Source: Rebecca billardiae RCC1528 (taxonomy: Eukaryota > Haptophyta). Taken from it: a DNA stretch of 64,000 nt. Under the pieces are notes generated by a model. The model was not told the origin of the DNA and made no database searches. It worked only from the letters and a program-made list of their open reading frames with translations. Positions 1 through 11,387 of this stretch are shown piece after piece. Both the position numbers and the translations under genes were made by a program. Within the stretch, counting starts at the first letter, position 1. Each line of letters starts with the position of its first letter. The stretch is from positions 186,001 through 250,000 of the forward strand of contig OZ251239.1 of assembly GCA_965240325.2 (NCBI GenBank). Reading direction: 5' to 3'.

Positions 1-3000
1 GACGAGGACGTGCCCGTGGCGGTCGTGCTCGCGGCGATGACGCCGTGCATGCGGCTGTACGCGTACCTCGGCACGCAGCTGCGCGCCGCGTGCCCGGACG
101 CGTCGCATGCGTACGCGGAGTGGCTCGACGCGTACGCCGCGCCCGAGTTCGGCGCGCTCGCCCGCCGCATCGAGGGGCTGCTCGACCGCGCGGCTGTCGG
201 CGTGCCGCTCGAGCCGATGCGCGCTGCGTACGAGCGCGCGATGCAGCTCGAGCTCGACTTCTTCGACGCGCAGCCCGGCGTCGCGCCGGTGGCCGCGCTG
301 CTCCCGCCCGGCCGCCGCGCGCTGCTCGCCGTCGACTTTGACGAGACCGTCTCCACCGCGCAGACGCTCGAGATCTTGGTCGAGCTCGCCGCGCGCGCGG
401 CCGAGGCGGCGCGCGCGCGCGGCGACGCGCGCGGCGTGCCCGGCGGCGCGCAGGGCGTGCGCGAGAGGTGGGCGGCGCTGGCCGAGCCGTTCGCCGCGGC
501 GTACGCCGCCGCGTTCGACGACGCGCTCGAGCTGCTGCAGCGCGGCGGCGGCGGCAGCGGCGCCGCGCCCGTCGAGCCGGGCGGCGTCGTACTGGGCGTC
601 GCCGCGCTCGAGCGCTTCGTGTCCGACTTCTCGGCGTTCGAGACGTCGGCGGTGGCGCCCGTCTCGTTCGCGCGCGTGCTGCAGGGGATCCCGGAGCCCG
701 AGCTCGTCACGACGGGCGCGCAGATGGCCGAGCTCCGCCCGGGCTTCGCGCCGCTCGTGCGTGCCCTCCTCTCGGACGGCCAGCTGACTAAGCTGCATGT
801 GATCTCAGTCAACTGGGCGTCGCAGCTCGTCTTTGGCTCGGTGGCGCGCGCGCTGGGCGGCGCGGGGCGCGGCGTGCTCAGCGTGCACGCCAACCCGATG
901 CCGGTGGCCCCGCCCCCCGGCGGCGGCGGCGGGCCGCCGCTCACCACCGGCGAGATCGCCACCGAGGGCGGCATCCACTCCGCGGTGGACAAGCGGAGCA
1001 TCTTTAGACAGCTGCTGCGCGCCGAGGCCGAGGCCGAGGCCGAGGCGGGCGGCGGCGGCGGCGGCGGTGGCGGCGGGGCGGCTCTGAGCGTGTACGTGGG
1101 GGACTCGCTGACGGACATCTGCGCGCTGCTCGAGGCGGACGTGGGCGTGCTGATCGGCTCGTCCGGCTCCGTGCGCAAGGCGCTGCGCGCGCTGGGCGTG
1201 TGCGTGCGGCCCATCGTGGGCGCGGCCGTGCGCGCGGCCGCCGCCGCGGACGACGGCGCGCCGTGGCGGCCCAGCCCGGCCTACCGCCCGGGGCAGGGCG
1301 AGGCTCGGCCGCCCGCCGAGCCCGCGACCGTGTACGAGGTGTCGAGCTGGCACGAGCTCCACGCGTGCCTGCGCGGCTGGCGCGCGCTCGCCGAGCTGAG
1401 CGGACGGCCCCTGTTTGTCCTCCCGGGTGCGGGCGCGGGCTTGGAGGGCGGCGGCGCCGAGCTGGGCGGCGCGGCGCCCGGCGGCGGCGCGCCGAGCGGC
1501 GCGGCGGCGCGGCCGCGCGGCAGCACCACGCTGCCCGTCGTGCTCTCGATCGCCGGCTCGGACTCGGGCGGCGGCGCGGGGATCCAGGCGGACCTCAAGA
1601 CGTGCGCCGCGCTCGGCGTGTTTGGCACGACCGCACTCGCTGGGCTGACCGCTCAGAACACGGCCGGCGTGCACGCGATCGAGGCGGTGAGCGCCGAGTT
1701 CGTCACGGCGCAGCTGGAGGCGGTGCTCGGCGACTTTGACGTCGGCGCGATCAAGACGGGGATGCTGCCCTCCGCGGCGGTCATCCGCGCGGTGTGCGCC
1801 GCGCTGGACGCACACGCCGCGCGCGTCGGCCGCTGCCCACCTCTGGTCGTCGACCCCGTCATGATCGCCGCCTCCGGCGCGACCCTCGCCGGCGCGGAGG
1901 CCATGGGCGCCCTCCGGCAGGAGCTGCTGCCGCGCGCGACCGTGCTCACGCCCAACCTGCCCGAGGCGGCGGCGCTGCTCGGCCTCGAGGCGCACGAGGT
2001 GAGCTCGCTCGAGCAGATGCGCTCGGCGGCGGACGCGCTCCGCGCACTCGGCCCGTCCCACGTGCTCGTGAAAGGGGGCCACCTCGGCGGCGGCAGCCTC
2101 GCGGTGGACGTCCTGAGCAGCGGCGGCGGGGCGGGCGGCGGCGGCGGCCCGTCCGCGCTGGAGCTGCCCGCGCTGCGCGTGCCCACGCCCAACGACCACG
2201 GCACCGGCTGCACCCTCTCCACGGCCATCGCCGCGCACCTCGCGCGCGGCGCGAGCGTGCGGGAGGCGGTGCTGGGCGGCAAGATGTACCTGACCTCCGC
2301 GCTCGCCGCCTCCGCCGCGCTCCGGCTCGGCAAGGGCGCGCACGGGCCGATGGATCACGCCTTCGCCACCTCCGCGCTCGCGCGCGTGCGCGCCGAGCCG
2401 CCCGCGACCGCGGCCGCGCGCCTCGCCGCGCGCCGCGCGCGCACGCGCGAGGCGATGGCGCTCTACGCCGTCACGGATGCGGAGCTGAGCGCGCGCGTGG
2501 GGATGGGAGTCGTCGACGCGGCGATCGAGGCGCTGGGCGCGGGCGTGAGCTGCGTGCAGCTGCGCGACAAGCACAACGCGGCGAGGCTCGCGGAGCACGC
2601 GAGCGCGCTGCTGCCGGCCGCGCGCGCCGCCGGCGTGCCGCTCATCATCAACGACCGCGTCGACGTGATGTGCGCGCGCGCGCGCGCGCCCACGGCCGAC
2701 GCGCGGCGCGCTCGCGCGCTCGCGCGCTCGGCACACGCCGCCTGTCCACCTCGGCCCTCGGCCTCGGAGGCCCCCCGGCTCTGCCCTCCCGCGCGCGCGT
2801 ACTCACGCAGCCCGCTCCGCGCCCCTGCGCCCGCGCGCGCTCTCCTCTTGCCAGGCTCGCCACGGGCGCGGACGGCGTGCACGTCGGCCAAGAGGACTTA
2901 CCCGCACGCGCCGCGCGCGCTCTGATAGGCCCGGACAAGCTGCTCGGTGCGCGCGCGCGCGCGCCGCGGCGGCGTTGCGCGCCCTGCGTGCAGCCTGCCT

Positions 3001-3449
3001 GTGTGCGCAACTGCGCGGCCCAGCTCACCGCCGCGGCTGCGCGCGCCGTCGTGCGCGCACGCGTGCTCTCTCGTGCCGCCCGCACCGCCCGCACCGCAGG
3101 CGTCTCGGTGAGCGGCTCGTTGGACGACGCGCGGCGCGCGCTCGCCGACGGCGCCGACTACGTGGGCGTCGGCGCGATGTTTGCCTCGCCCACCAAGCCG
3201 GACAAGCAGGCCATCGGCCCGGCCGCGCTCGGGCCGATGCGCGAGGTGGTCGGCGAGCTGCCGATGGTGGCCATCGGCGGGATCGACGCGACCAACGCGG
3301 CCGCGTGCATCGAGGCGGGCGCGGACGGGGTCGCGCTCGTCTCCGGGGTCTTTGGCAGCACGGAGGTGAAGGCGCGCACCGCCGCTCTCCGCGCGCTCGT
3401 GGATGGCGCGCTCGGCGCGCGACGTGGCGGCGGCCAGCACAAGCCGTAG
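1..3449 (+). CDS. Fused thiamin biosynthesis/salvage enzyme (TenA-HAD-ThiD-ThiE), 5' partial
   Basis: The reading frame is open at base 1, so the 5' end lies outside the window. Exons are 1-2669, 2855-2946 and 3100-3449; phases agree and join INDRVDVM to [15 protein letters not shown] and LLG to VSVSGSLDD. Domains in order: the C-terminal half of a TenA/thiaminase-II fold (to about codon 95); a HAD phosphatase with VDFDETVS near codon 112 and GDSLTD near codon 365; an HMP-P kinase (ThiD) with [13 protein letters not shown] near codon 517, DPVMIAASG and NDHGTGC near codon 732; and a TMP synthase (ThiE) from about codon 820 with [17 protein letters not shown] and IGGID. In plants these activities are split between TH2 (TenA-HAD) and TH1 (ThiD-ThiE). 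One chain would make thiamin phosphate from HMP-P and thiazole phosphate, then dephosphorylate it and salvage thiamin breakdown products. Linkers are Gly/Ala-rich. Both introns begin GTGCGCGCGC and end in CAG. Confidence 0.9.
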
Positions 3450-3636
3450 GCAGCGCATTTAGCAGCAGCGCCCGCCTTGAGATCGGCACTATGATGGGCG
3501 ACTAGCTGAGCGCCACCGTTGCGGCGGGCGTTGCGCTGAGAGTACTAGAGCGAGCGCTAGCTGATGCTCAGAGCCTCAGTCGAGTATTATATATACATAC
3601 TATATATACACTATTAGCAATAACTGAGTGTCTGCT

Positions 3637-3752
<116 letters not shown>

Positions 3753-3818
3753 GCCGAGCCGCGCAGGGCGGCGCCCGCAGGGTGCATCTGATCTCAGAGT
3801 GAGTGACGAGTGATCGAT

Positions 3819-3879
3819 CTGTGCTCGAGCGTCGGGGACGAGCTGAGCAGCAGAGCAGCTCCCCGACGCTCGAGCACAG
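3819..3879. repeat. Perfect 20-bp inverted repeat
   Basis: CTGTGCTCGAGCGTCGGGGA at about 3819-3838 is followed by a 21-nt spacer and the exact reverse complement at about 3860-3879. It lies 380 bp beyond the stop of the thiamin gene. It could be a hairpin in the transcript tail or an old inverted duplication. Confidence 0.85.
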
Positions 3880-6079
3880 CGACTCAGCGAGTGTGAGCGT
3901 CAGAGCGAGTCGTCGATGCAGCGATCGACTAGCTGAGCCGCTAATGTTGCGCTGATGAGTAACGGCTGACGCAAGGCGGCGCAAGGCGCAGGAGGGCGCC
4001 AGGTCGGCCTCTCCCGCGCCCGGAACGAACTACAGCCCCGCGTCTGCATAACGCTGTACGGCGCCGGCTCCGCGGGCACTCATCATTCATCAATCCGGCA
4101 ATAATCCCACATCCGCGCCCGCAACACCGTGCGGCGTGCCCCGTGGGCGTGTGCGCCCCGCGAGCACTGGGCACTGGCCCTCGCCATCGACAGGTTGCAC
4201 GGAAAAATGACCGCCCGCGACTGACAGATGTTACATTCCCAGTGGACGCGACCTGTCCACCCGTCTTTCGGTACATGGCGCCGTCGCCGTGCGCCCGGAA
4301 GCGGCGCGCGCTCTCGCGCGCTGCACGATGCCCGCTGTTGCGGGTGCAGCGCGCCACTCCGCGCCTCGATCGGCCTCTTCCTGCTTGAGTAGCATGTACC
4401 GAAAGTCAACCACCCTTGAGCTCCAATCGCGACATCGCGCAGCCGCGCGGCACGTTCGCGCGGCATCTGAGTCACAGAGGGCAGCAGAGCAGGCCGTCTC
4501 AGCCTGGAAGAGTCCCAGGCCCGGTGTGAAGAGACGTAGCAATGCAAGGTGGATACGTGCCGTGCACGTCGCAGTCTGGCTGCACACGACGTTCGCAGCC
4601 TACGACTCGCGCGTGCGTGCTTGCGCTCGGCCACGTCCATTCATCAGCCGTGCGTGTATTGGATGGAGCGCGCGCGCGACTGGTCTTGCACATCACGTCG
4701 CGCAGCAACAGTCGCGGGAAGAGACACGCGACACTCATAGTATGCGACAACTTTGCAATGTTCATCCAGCGCGTGTTGGTGAGGTTCGAAAAGCTGGCGG
4801 CGGCTACCTCTCAACCGCTCGGTTGCACTTGATGGTGCATGCGCGCCGGCCGGAGCGCTGAAGTGTCAGAGTCGTGGCATGCTCGAGGCTCTTGGATGAG
4901 GAGACGGCCGCTACGCAGTCTATCTATGTCGTCAGCATGAAGAACGGCATCCACGCACGACGCCTCGCGAACGCACACCTGCTTCCGCGCTGTGACACGC
5001 ATCGACAAGAACCGCTCAGCAGGCTGACGAGGCACCACGCCTCACTCACGCCCAAGAACAGCAGGGCGAGTGCTAAGAAGCGGGCGAAGGAAGCTGTCGC
5101 TCGCTGCGGCAAGGACGCTCTCACTGTATGAATGTCATTGAGCCCTACATAGCCTTCTTTGTCTCGCGTGAGCTCAGCATCAAGGGTGAGGCGCGAGGTG
5201 TTGCGCAGACGGTCGCACAGGCTCACGTAGACAGCTCGATGGTGATGATCGAGAGCTTCTATCAAGTGTTCAGATGCAGAGCGCGTGCGTACACCGAGCA
5301 GGAGCTGACGACCTACATGGTATCTATGCCACGCGTGGATCTCCCCGCCGGCCCACAAGTCGCTGACGACTTATTGTCGAACTCGAATGCTCGCGCGCGG
5401 CATTGCGGGCGAAGGCTGCACTCGGGCGACGAGCTCGGTCCGATCATGACGGTTTGCCATACTGCGCGTGGTGACGGGCGTTGGGCTCGAGACGGATGGC
5501 GCGGGCGGTGTGACGCAGATAGAGCTGGGCGTGTGCGCTCGCTCCGAGACGCGTCGAAGGGAGGACTGTCTCCAGCTGCCTGATGATCCTGGACGAGAGG
5601 GTGATGCTGCCGTGGCTGTTTGCCGTCTCACGCGACGTGTGATGGGATGATGACAGTCACTGCCGACGGCGAGGGGGTCCCGGCTGTGCTAGCTCAAGGG
5701 ATGTAGCGCACGCGGACAAGTCCTGACGACACGCGCATTCAGCTAGTCATGATGCGGGGCTGCATCGACACGCGAGGCGCGCGCCACCCACGAGCGGCGA
5801 GTGGGCGGGCGCCATCCTTCAGAGGCGCCGTCTCTCAGAAATGTAACACCAAGGACAGTTTCCTGTGCAACCTGTCCATCAGTGGCAGGAGCCGCTCGCC
5901 ATTGTCAGGACGCGGCGGCGGTTCATCATCAGGGCGAACCCGGCCGGAGTCGCCGATCACAAGGCGGTACAGTCAGTACAATAAGAGACGCACACAGCTC
6001 AGGCAACAGTAGTACGTACGACTGCATATTATTATTTAGTTATATATATATGTAGAATAATAATAATAAAAGTTAAAAC

Positions 6080-7616
6080 TGTGCCCTGGCGGGCGGGGGG
6101 GTCGGCGGGCCGTGCCAGTGCTGTCGCAATGTTTCCTCTGCGGGTTCGCGTCTTTCCACAGCATTCGCTCGTGGCCGTGGGTGACGGACAGGCTTCGGAC
6201 CAGTGACACCTGTGAAGTTCTCCCACTCACGTCACACGACCACGTCGGTACACGTCTGGCGTGCGCATCATCAGCGAGGCCCACACCCACGAGGGAATGT
6301 GCAGCACGCGGGGCGGGGCGGGTAGCCCGTTGCTCCGCGCGAGCGCGGGTACGCGCTGTGTGTGCCGCATCTCGACCGCGATGGCGTAATTGAGCGCCTC
6401 GCCGCCAACGAAGCTGCCGCGCCAGAGTAGATGATGTGCATGCATGTCCTCCTGCTGCAAGCCGAGAGCGGTCGTCGCGAGGATGCTTGCCGATGTCCGC
6501 TCCGGGCATCATGGGCTCGGCGCAGGTCGCGTTTGCATCGTACACGGCCGCCACGCTGAGCACGAGCGCGTTGACGTTCACGCGGTCGTCGCTCTTCGCA
6601 TCTTCGACAGGTCTGGCGTCCGCGTGTTCGGCGGCACGAGGAGCTGTTGGTTGTGCGCGCGAGCGCGCACAGCGACAGCGTGTGCCTCGCGATCGAGAGT
6701 GGGCACGAGCTGCTCACGCAAGCACACGAATCGCAGCGCATCCGTCACCGGCGTGACGACTTCCGCCTCGTCCCGCAGCGCCTGCGCCATGCACGAGGAT
6801 GGCGCGGCGATGTTGCATGCTCGATGAATCATCTCTCTGCGGATGGTATCACGGGCTTGTCTGTGTCGCGCTGCGGCGAGGGTCGCCAACTCGCAAAGGC
6901 ACGGTTGCTGCCACGGCGACAGACCCGGAAGGTGCGTCCGCTGCGCGTCGTACGCCGTTGGCGCTGCGCTTCCGTCGCATTGGTCACCGTCGACGCCATG
7001 CAGGCCGGACGTGGGCTTCGGCTGAGGGACCGCGACAGATAGTCCGGTGCGCGGATTTCCGGATTCCGGCGATCGAGTTCAGAAGGCCGCGCCAAATCTT
7101 GCGTCGCGTGCGATGGCGCTTCCCGCCCGCGAGACACCTCGTGTTGAGTGCGTTTCCGCACCGAGCCCGACGCGCGGCGGTGGATCGCGCGAGGCGGCCA
7201 TCGTGCGCAGCGCCTGATGCTATGGCCGGTGCGAGCGCTCGACGTGCAAGTCGGGCGAGAACCGCCCCAGGTCGCACGATCGTGGCGACGCGCGGGGCGT
7301 GCCTCCAGACGCGTTGACTTTGGCCCCCGTTCGACCTGCACGCGAGACGACGAGGGCAGCAATCGCGAATCGGGCGAAAACACGTCTCGGGAATCCTCGC
7401 GCGATGTCCGCGCCGGCGTTGGATTTGGCGCGCGCCGCCCATGCGCTCCGCGCCAACCGCTAACTCTTTTTCGGCCGAGCGTCCCCAGTGGGAGCTGCGA
7501 GGGCGCCCGGTAGTGAGCGAGGCGATTTTCTTTTCTTTGCGAGGCGATTTTCTTTTCCTTGTCTTTTTTTTTACCCGGGCACTACAAGGGGCGGACCTAC
7601 CGGTACGGCCCGCCAT
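6080..7616 (-). mobile_element. Dispersed 1.3-1.5 kb repeat, copy A
   Basis: The left end begins GTGCCCTGGCGGGCGGG and the right end is GCACTACAAGGGGCGGACC followed by a GGCCCGCC block. The whole unit recurs in the same orientation at 16636 and 45299. The likely sense strand is minus. A frame from 7456 begins MARSAWAARAKSN and has a hydrophobic stretch FARFAIAALVVS, like a signal anchor. Later blocks (LRFVCLREQLVPTLDREAH, VNVNALVLSVAAVYDANAT, FVGGEALNYAIAVEM, HIPSWVWASLM) lie in different frames, so the coding content is broken or has unrecognised introns. No transposase or reverse transcriptase is visible. It could instead be a duplicated gene family. Confidence 0.75.
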
Positions 7617-7745
7617 AATCATGCGATTTTATACCGTTACCGATCGGTACCGAGCTACCGATCTGATTCCACCCACGACGTTATTTTAAACGTAAACGTT
7701 GTCGTCGATCGTCAGTCGTCGGTCCCCCGATGAAGACTCCCCTTG

Positions 7746-9041
7746 ATGGCGCCGACGGGCGAGCGCCGCACCCGGTTTGATGTAGTGATGCTGGTGCTTC
7801 TGTCCTGTGCCGGTTTGGGGTCTACGAGCACAGTCGTGGCGTCTGGGTCGTCAGCATGCACGCTGGCCAACATCACCGGCGTGCTCGCACCCGGAAGCTG
7901 GGCCCTGCGACAGTACGTGTCATCTGTCTATGGTCACCAATCTCTGGGGTCCGAGGCGAATGAACGAGACGAGCGGTTCGCGCACCGTCTGGCGCACGAG
8001 GTGGAGGTGATCTGGCTCGCGTACCTGCCCCCGCCCTTCGTGGAACGCTGCACATGGCCAACTGAGCTCCCCGCCCACGGCTCGCCCGACGGGCAGCTGT
8101 ACATGCCCGGGATCCATTACCTCCAGCCTGCGTACACCGTTTTTGTGTATCGAAGGCGCACAACGTGTCGGGCCGAGGTGCGACGACGATATGGCAACCA
8201 GACGGCCACGCCTCGTGTGCTGTCGTTTGGGCTTCCTGTCAGCGGTGCGCCGGATATGACCATCGCGCCGCTGTCGCATGCCTCTGCAGCAGGCCTCGTC
8301 AACGACGACGGCGCCGTCGAGGTGCTGCACATGGTCTACGGCCATACGCTGGAGACAATGGGCATGTGGATGTACAGGGCACCTGGTTCCGGCCTCTGGT
8401 ACAAGCCACGCGGAGAAGTGGCTTCAGCGTACGAGCACGCATCTTTGTTTGCGTACTTCCACTACATGCACGACACGTGGGAAGTGGCCGAGAAGGAGCT
8501 GGCCAAGCGGCGGCTTGCATTATTGCACGCCCTGGGAGCCAAAAATGTGTCCACAGTCACGTTCAGCAACCATTGCGAGACTAGCGTGGATGGAGTGTGC
8601 GCTCCGTTCGTGAGGGAACTGGTACATGTCGGGGCTGTGTCCCCATGCAAGGAGGGCACTTTCAGATGGGGCGCCGCAGCTGAGCACCGCTGCACCTGTG
8701 CTCTCAGCGCTCCAGGCGGAAGCAGCGGCCGCGGCGTGCTCATGCAGGCTGATGGCGTGGCAGCCACGATCATAGGCGCAGCACACGCAGTACGGGTCCA
8801 GCATGTTCAGTCCACCAAAGCACGCAGGCGCGCCCAGCTGCATGGCCTGCCTCTTCTCGGATGCGCTGGGCGCGCGCCAGCCCTCACTGTCGCCAGGGGC
8901 ATGCTCAAGTGGCACGCTCGGGAGGGCACGCTCCCTGGGAAGCTGCTAGGCTCGATCCTACCGCCACAGGCACAGCAGCGCAACGGCAGTGTGCTTAGCG
9001 CCGATCCAGGAAGCTGGCTGTGGCATAGGAAAGCCTGCTGA
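7746..9041 (+). CDS. Predicted secreted protein of unknown function
   Basis: 431 residues from the ATG at 7746. A hydrophobic N-terminal segment (VVMLVLLSCAGLGSTSTVVASG) looks like a signal peptide. The rest is soluble, with several Cys residues and N-glycosylation sequons. Notable stretches are EVLHMVYGHTLETMGMWMY with APGSGLWYKPRGE, TVTFSNHCETSVDGVC and EHRCTCAL. I have an impression that similar patterns occur in secreted algal proteins, but I cannot name the family. The gene starts 130 bp after repeat copy A and appears intronless. Secretory-pathway location is inferred from the signal peptide only. Confidence 0.8.
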   Translation: MAPTGERRTRFDVVMLVLLSCAGLGSTSTVVASGSSACTLANITGVLAPGSWALRQYVSSVYGHQSLGSEANERDERFAHRLAHEVEVIWLAYLPPPFVERCTWPTELPAHGSPDGQLYMPGIHYLQPAYTVFVYRRRTTCRAEVRRRYGNQTATPRVLSFGLPVSGAPDMTIAPLSHASAAGLVNDDGAVEVLHMVYGHTLETMGMWMYRAPGSGLWYKPRGEVASAYEHASLFAYFHYMHDTWEVAEKELAKRRLALLHALGAKNVSTVTFSNHCETSVDGVCAPFVRELVHVGAVSPCKEGTFRWGAAAEHRCTCALSAPGGSSGRGVLMQADGVAATIIGAAHAVRVQHVQSTKARRRAQLHGLPLLGCAGRAPALTVARGMLKWHAREGTLPGKLLGSILPPQAQQRNGSVLSADPGSWLWHRKAC

Positions 9042-9653
9042 CGATGGCGAGTGCCGACTGCGGCCCGCGAATAAACTGCGGCTCGGACACGGGCCGGCCG
9101 CTGCGCCCGCTGCCCCGCTCACTAGCGGCCCGCTGGCACGGGAACGCGGACGGAACATAAGTGATGCTGTACAGTGCATGCATATATATATCATCATCAT
9201 GCAGCATGGGCTTCATGCTCAGACCCGCGAATTGAACACTACTGCTAAGCGGTCACAGGCTCAGTCAATTCCCGCCAATAATTCAATTCGACGCTCCAGG
9301 GCCGAGTCTGAATAACCGTAGCAGTCGCGAGTAGTATATATACCCAATACCGACTGCTGCTCAGTCTCACTGAGTGCTGCGCTGAATGAATGAGTCACGC
9401 GGAATATCGGACCATGCAGCATGCTGGCTCGTCATCACTTATTTATATCGCGTCATCATCATTCATCATCATCAGCATCTGATCGAATCATCGATGCATG
9501 ATCTGCCGAGATCTGCGCGCTGATCGCGCGGCGCGCTTATTGGGCATACAGCATCATCATCGTGAGTCCGACTTCGTTGTGTCTTCGTCGTCGCCCCCAG
9601 TCGACAGTCGTTGGACCGTCGTCCTGCAATAATAACGGTGATGATGATATGTC

Positions 9654-9717
<64 letters not shown>

Positions 9718-11387
9718 CTACGCCTACGGCCTACTGCTGACACTCCGTACCGGACTTGTCTAACTTACATACGGTGACCGCTACCGGACTGACTGACTAC
9801 GTAACGTCAAAAAACCCGCCGCCATTATAATAATATAATAATTTATTTACAATCCGTTTTTCGCCTATATATATATATAACGTCAGTTTGAACCGGCGTA
9901 GGTCCTGGGAGTCACGCTAACAGTGGCTCGACATGCAGAGAGCCTAGGTACACCCCAGCACGCGCCTGAGGCATTGGCGCCCGAGCCCACCGGCGTCACC
10001 GCTCCAGCCGCTCTCGCGCACGCGTGCGTCGCACGTGTCCGACACCGACGAAAGGACCCCCATAGGCCCATTGTGAGAAATCACAGTGATCAGGCTCAGG
10101 AGGGCTGCCACGGCTTCCCTTTCGCCATCGAAGCCATCGGTGGCGTACCACAACTGTATAGCAATGTGCTCGAATGGTTCCTGCGCGGAGTTGATGCCAT
10201 AGGCTGCTCTGCATGCCTGACGGTTGCGACGCGCGTGTAGCTTGCGACGTTGCTCGTTCAGTCGTCGGGCATGCTGACGCTCACGTCACTGCTTCGGATG
10301 GGCACATTTTTGTGGTCTCGACCTCGATCGCTGACACGGTCACAAACAGTCGATCCATTGCCCACGCGTTGGCGCTCGGCTGTGGGTCGTCGATCATCCA
10401 GGCACCACCACTGTTGCGCGCGCGAGCGCATCCTGTCGTGCATGCCGTCCAGCGCCTGTGCTGAACACCTTGATCGCGCAAGCTGCCATGGCACGTCGGC
10501 GGGTCAGACAGAGCCCTGCGCGGCAGCCGGGATAACCAGCGCGACCAATCACCTTCGTCTCGCGATTCGCCGCCGTGTGTCCATCCTTATCCATGGGATC
10601 ACCTTCTCACGCGCCGCCACATCCGCGTCGCGGAGTGATGCGTACCGCCGGTGTGCGGATGAGCACCCAGAGCAGCTGCAGACGATCACCCTTGCGTCAC
10701 ATCATCATCTTATTGGGCCTGAGTGCCCATCCGCTCCATCCGCCGTCACTCCCAACGCCATCAGGGTTAACCCGCGGCTCGCGGCCGCCTCTCGTGGGCC
10801 CAAGCACCCTGAAAGTGCTGGGTCTCTGGTGTCGTTTGGCAGCCATGCGTCGGTCGGCGAGGCATTGGCCTGGCGAGCTACCGGCTTGGTCGTCGATTCC
10901 CCACGTCTTGGCGGGTTGTCCGATCGAAGCTTGCCACGGCGAGGTTTTGTTCGGCGGCTAGAGGCCAGAAACTTCCGATTTTTTGCTCTGAAACCTCAGA
11001 TCTGCTCACAAAAATGGCGGGCTCACGGCCGATGGCGACGGAGTTGGCGGTGGCGCTACTGGGCTTTCTGAAGCGCCTATGCGTGGGGCATCTAGTGCTC
11101 ACTGGGGACCATGTGGCTGCAGTCATCCCTTCGGCGACTATGCACGCATAAGTGCCGATTTCTCACAATGGGGGCGGTCTTCTTATTATTAATTATATAT
11201 ATTAAAATGGGGGTAGCTAGTTTATGACGTTACCGTACGTACGACTCGGTCTAGCTAGCTGTACGCCGGTACGGTACGCGCGCTGCATCATGCAATATGA
11301 TATATATATATATAGCTGACTACGACCGGACGAGGCTGTCGCGCTGACGACGACGATATATATATATATATATATACATATATATCA
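9042..11387. other. Intergenic region with short TA tracts; no supported gene
   Basis: It contains a TA tract at about 9660-9716, shorter ones near 11300 and 11356-11390, and ATC/ATT-rich stretches. Overlapping open frames between 9923 and 11126 on both strands (for example 10250-11071 +) show no family motif. One short frame around 10213-10464 has balanced composition and could be a gene remnant. Confidence 0.55.
9660..9717. repeat. TA dinucleotide microsatellite
   Basis: About 57 bp of alternating TA in the region between the secreted protein and the ion channel gene. Confidence 0.97.

Noticed and set aside
805-2736. Long minus-strand frame opposite the thiamin gene
   Set aside because: It is an Arg/Ala/His-rich shadow of the GC-rich sense gene, with no motif, while the plus strand has four clear enzyme domains.
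10250-11071. 273-codon plus-strand frame
   Set aside because: No domain, Ser/Arg-rich, overlapped by equally long minus-strand frames.
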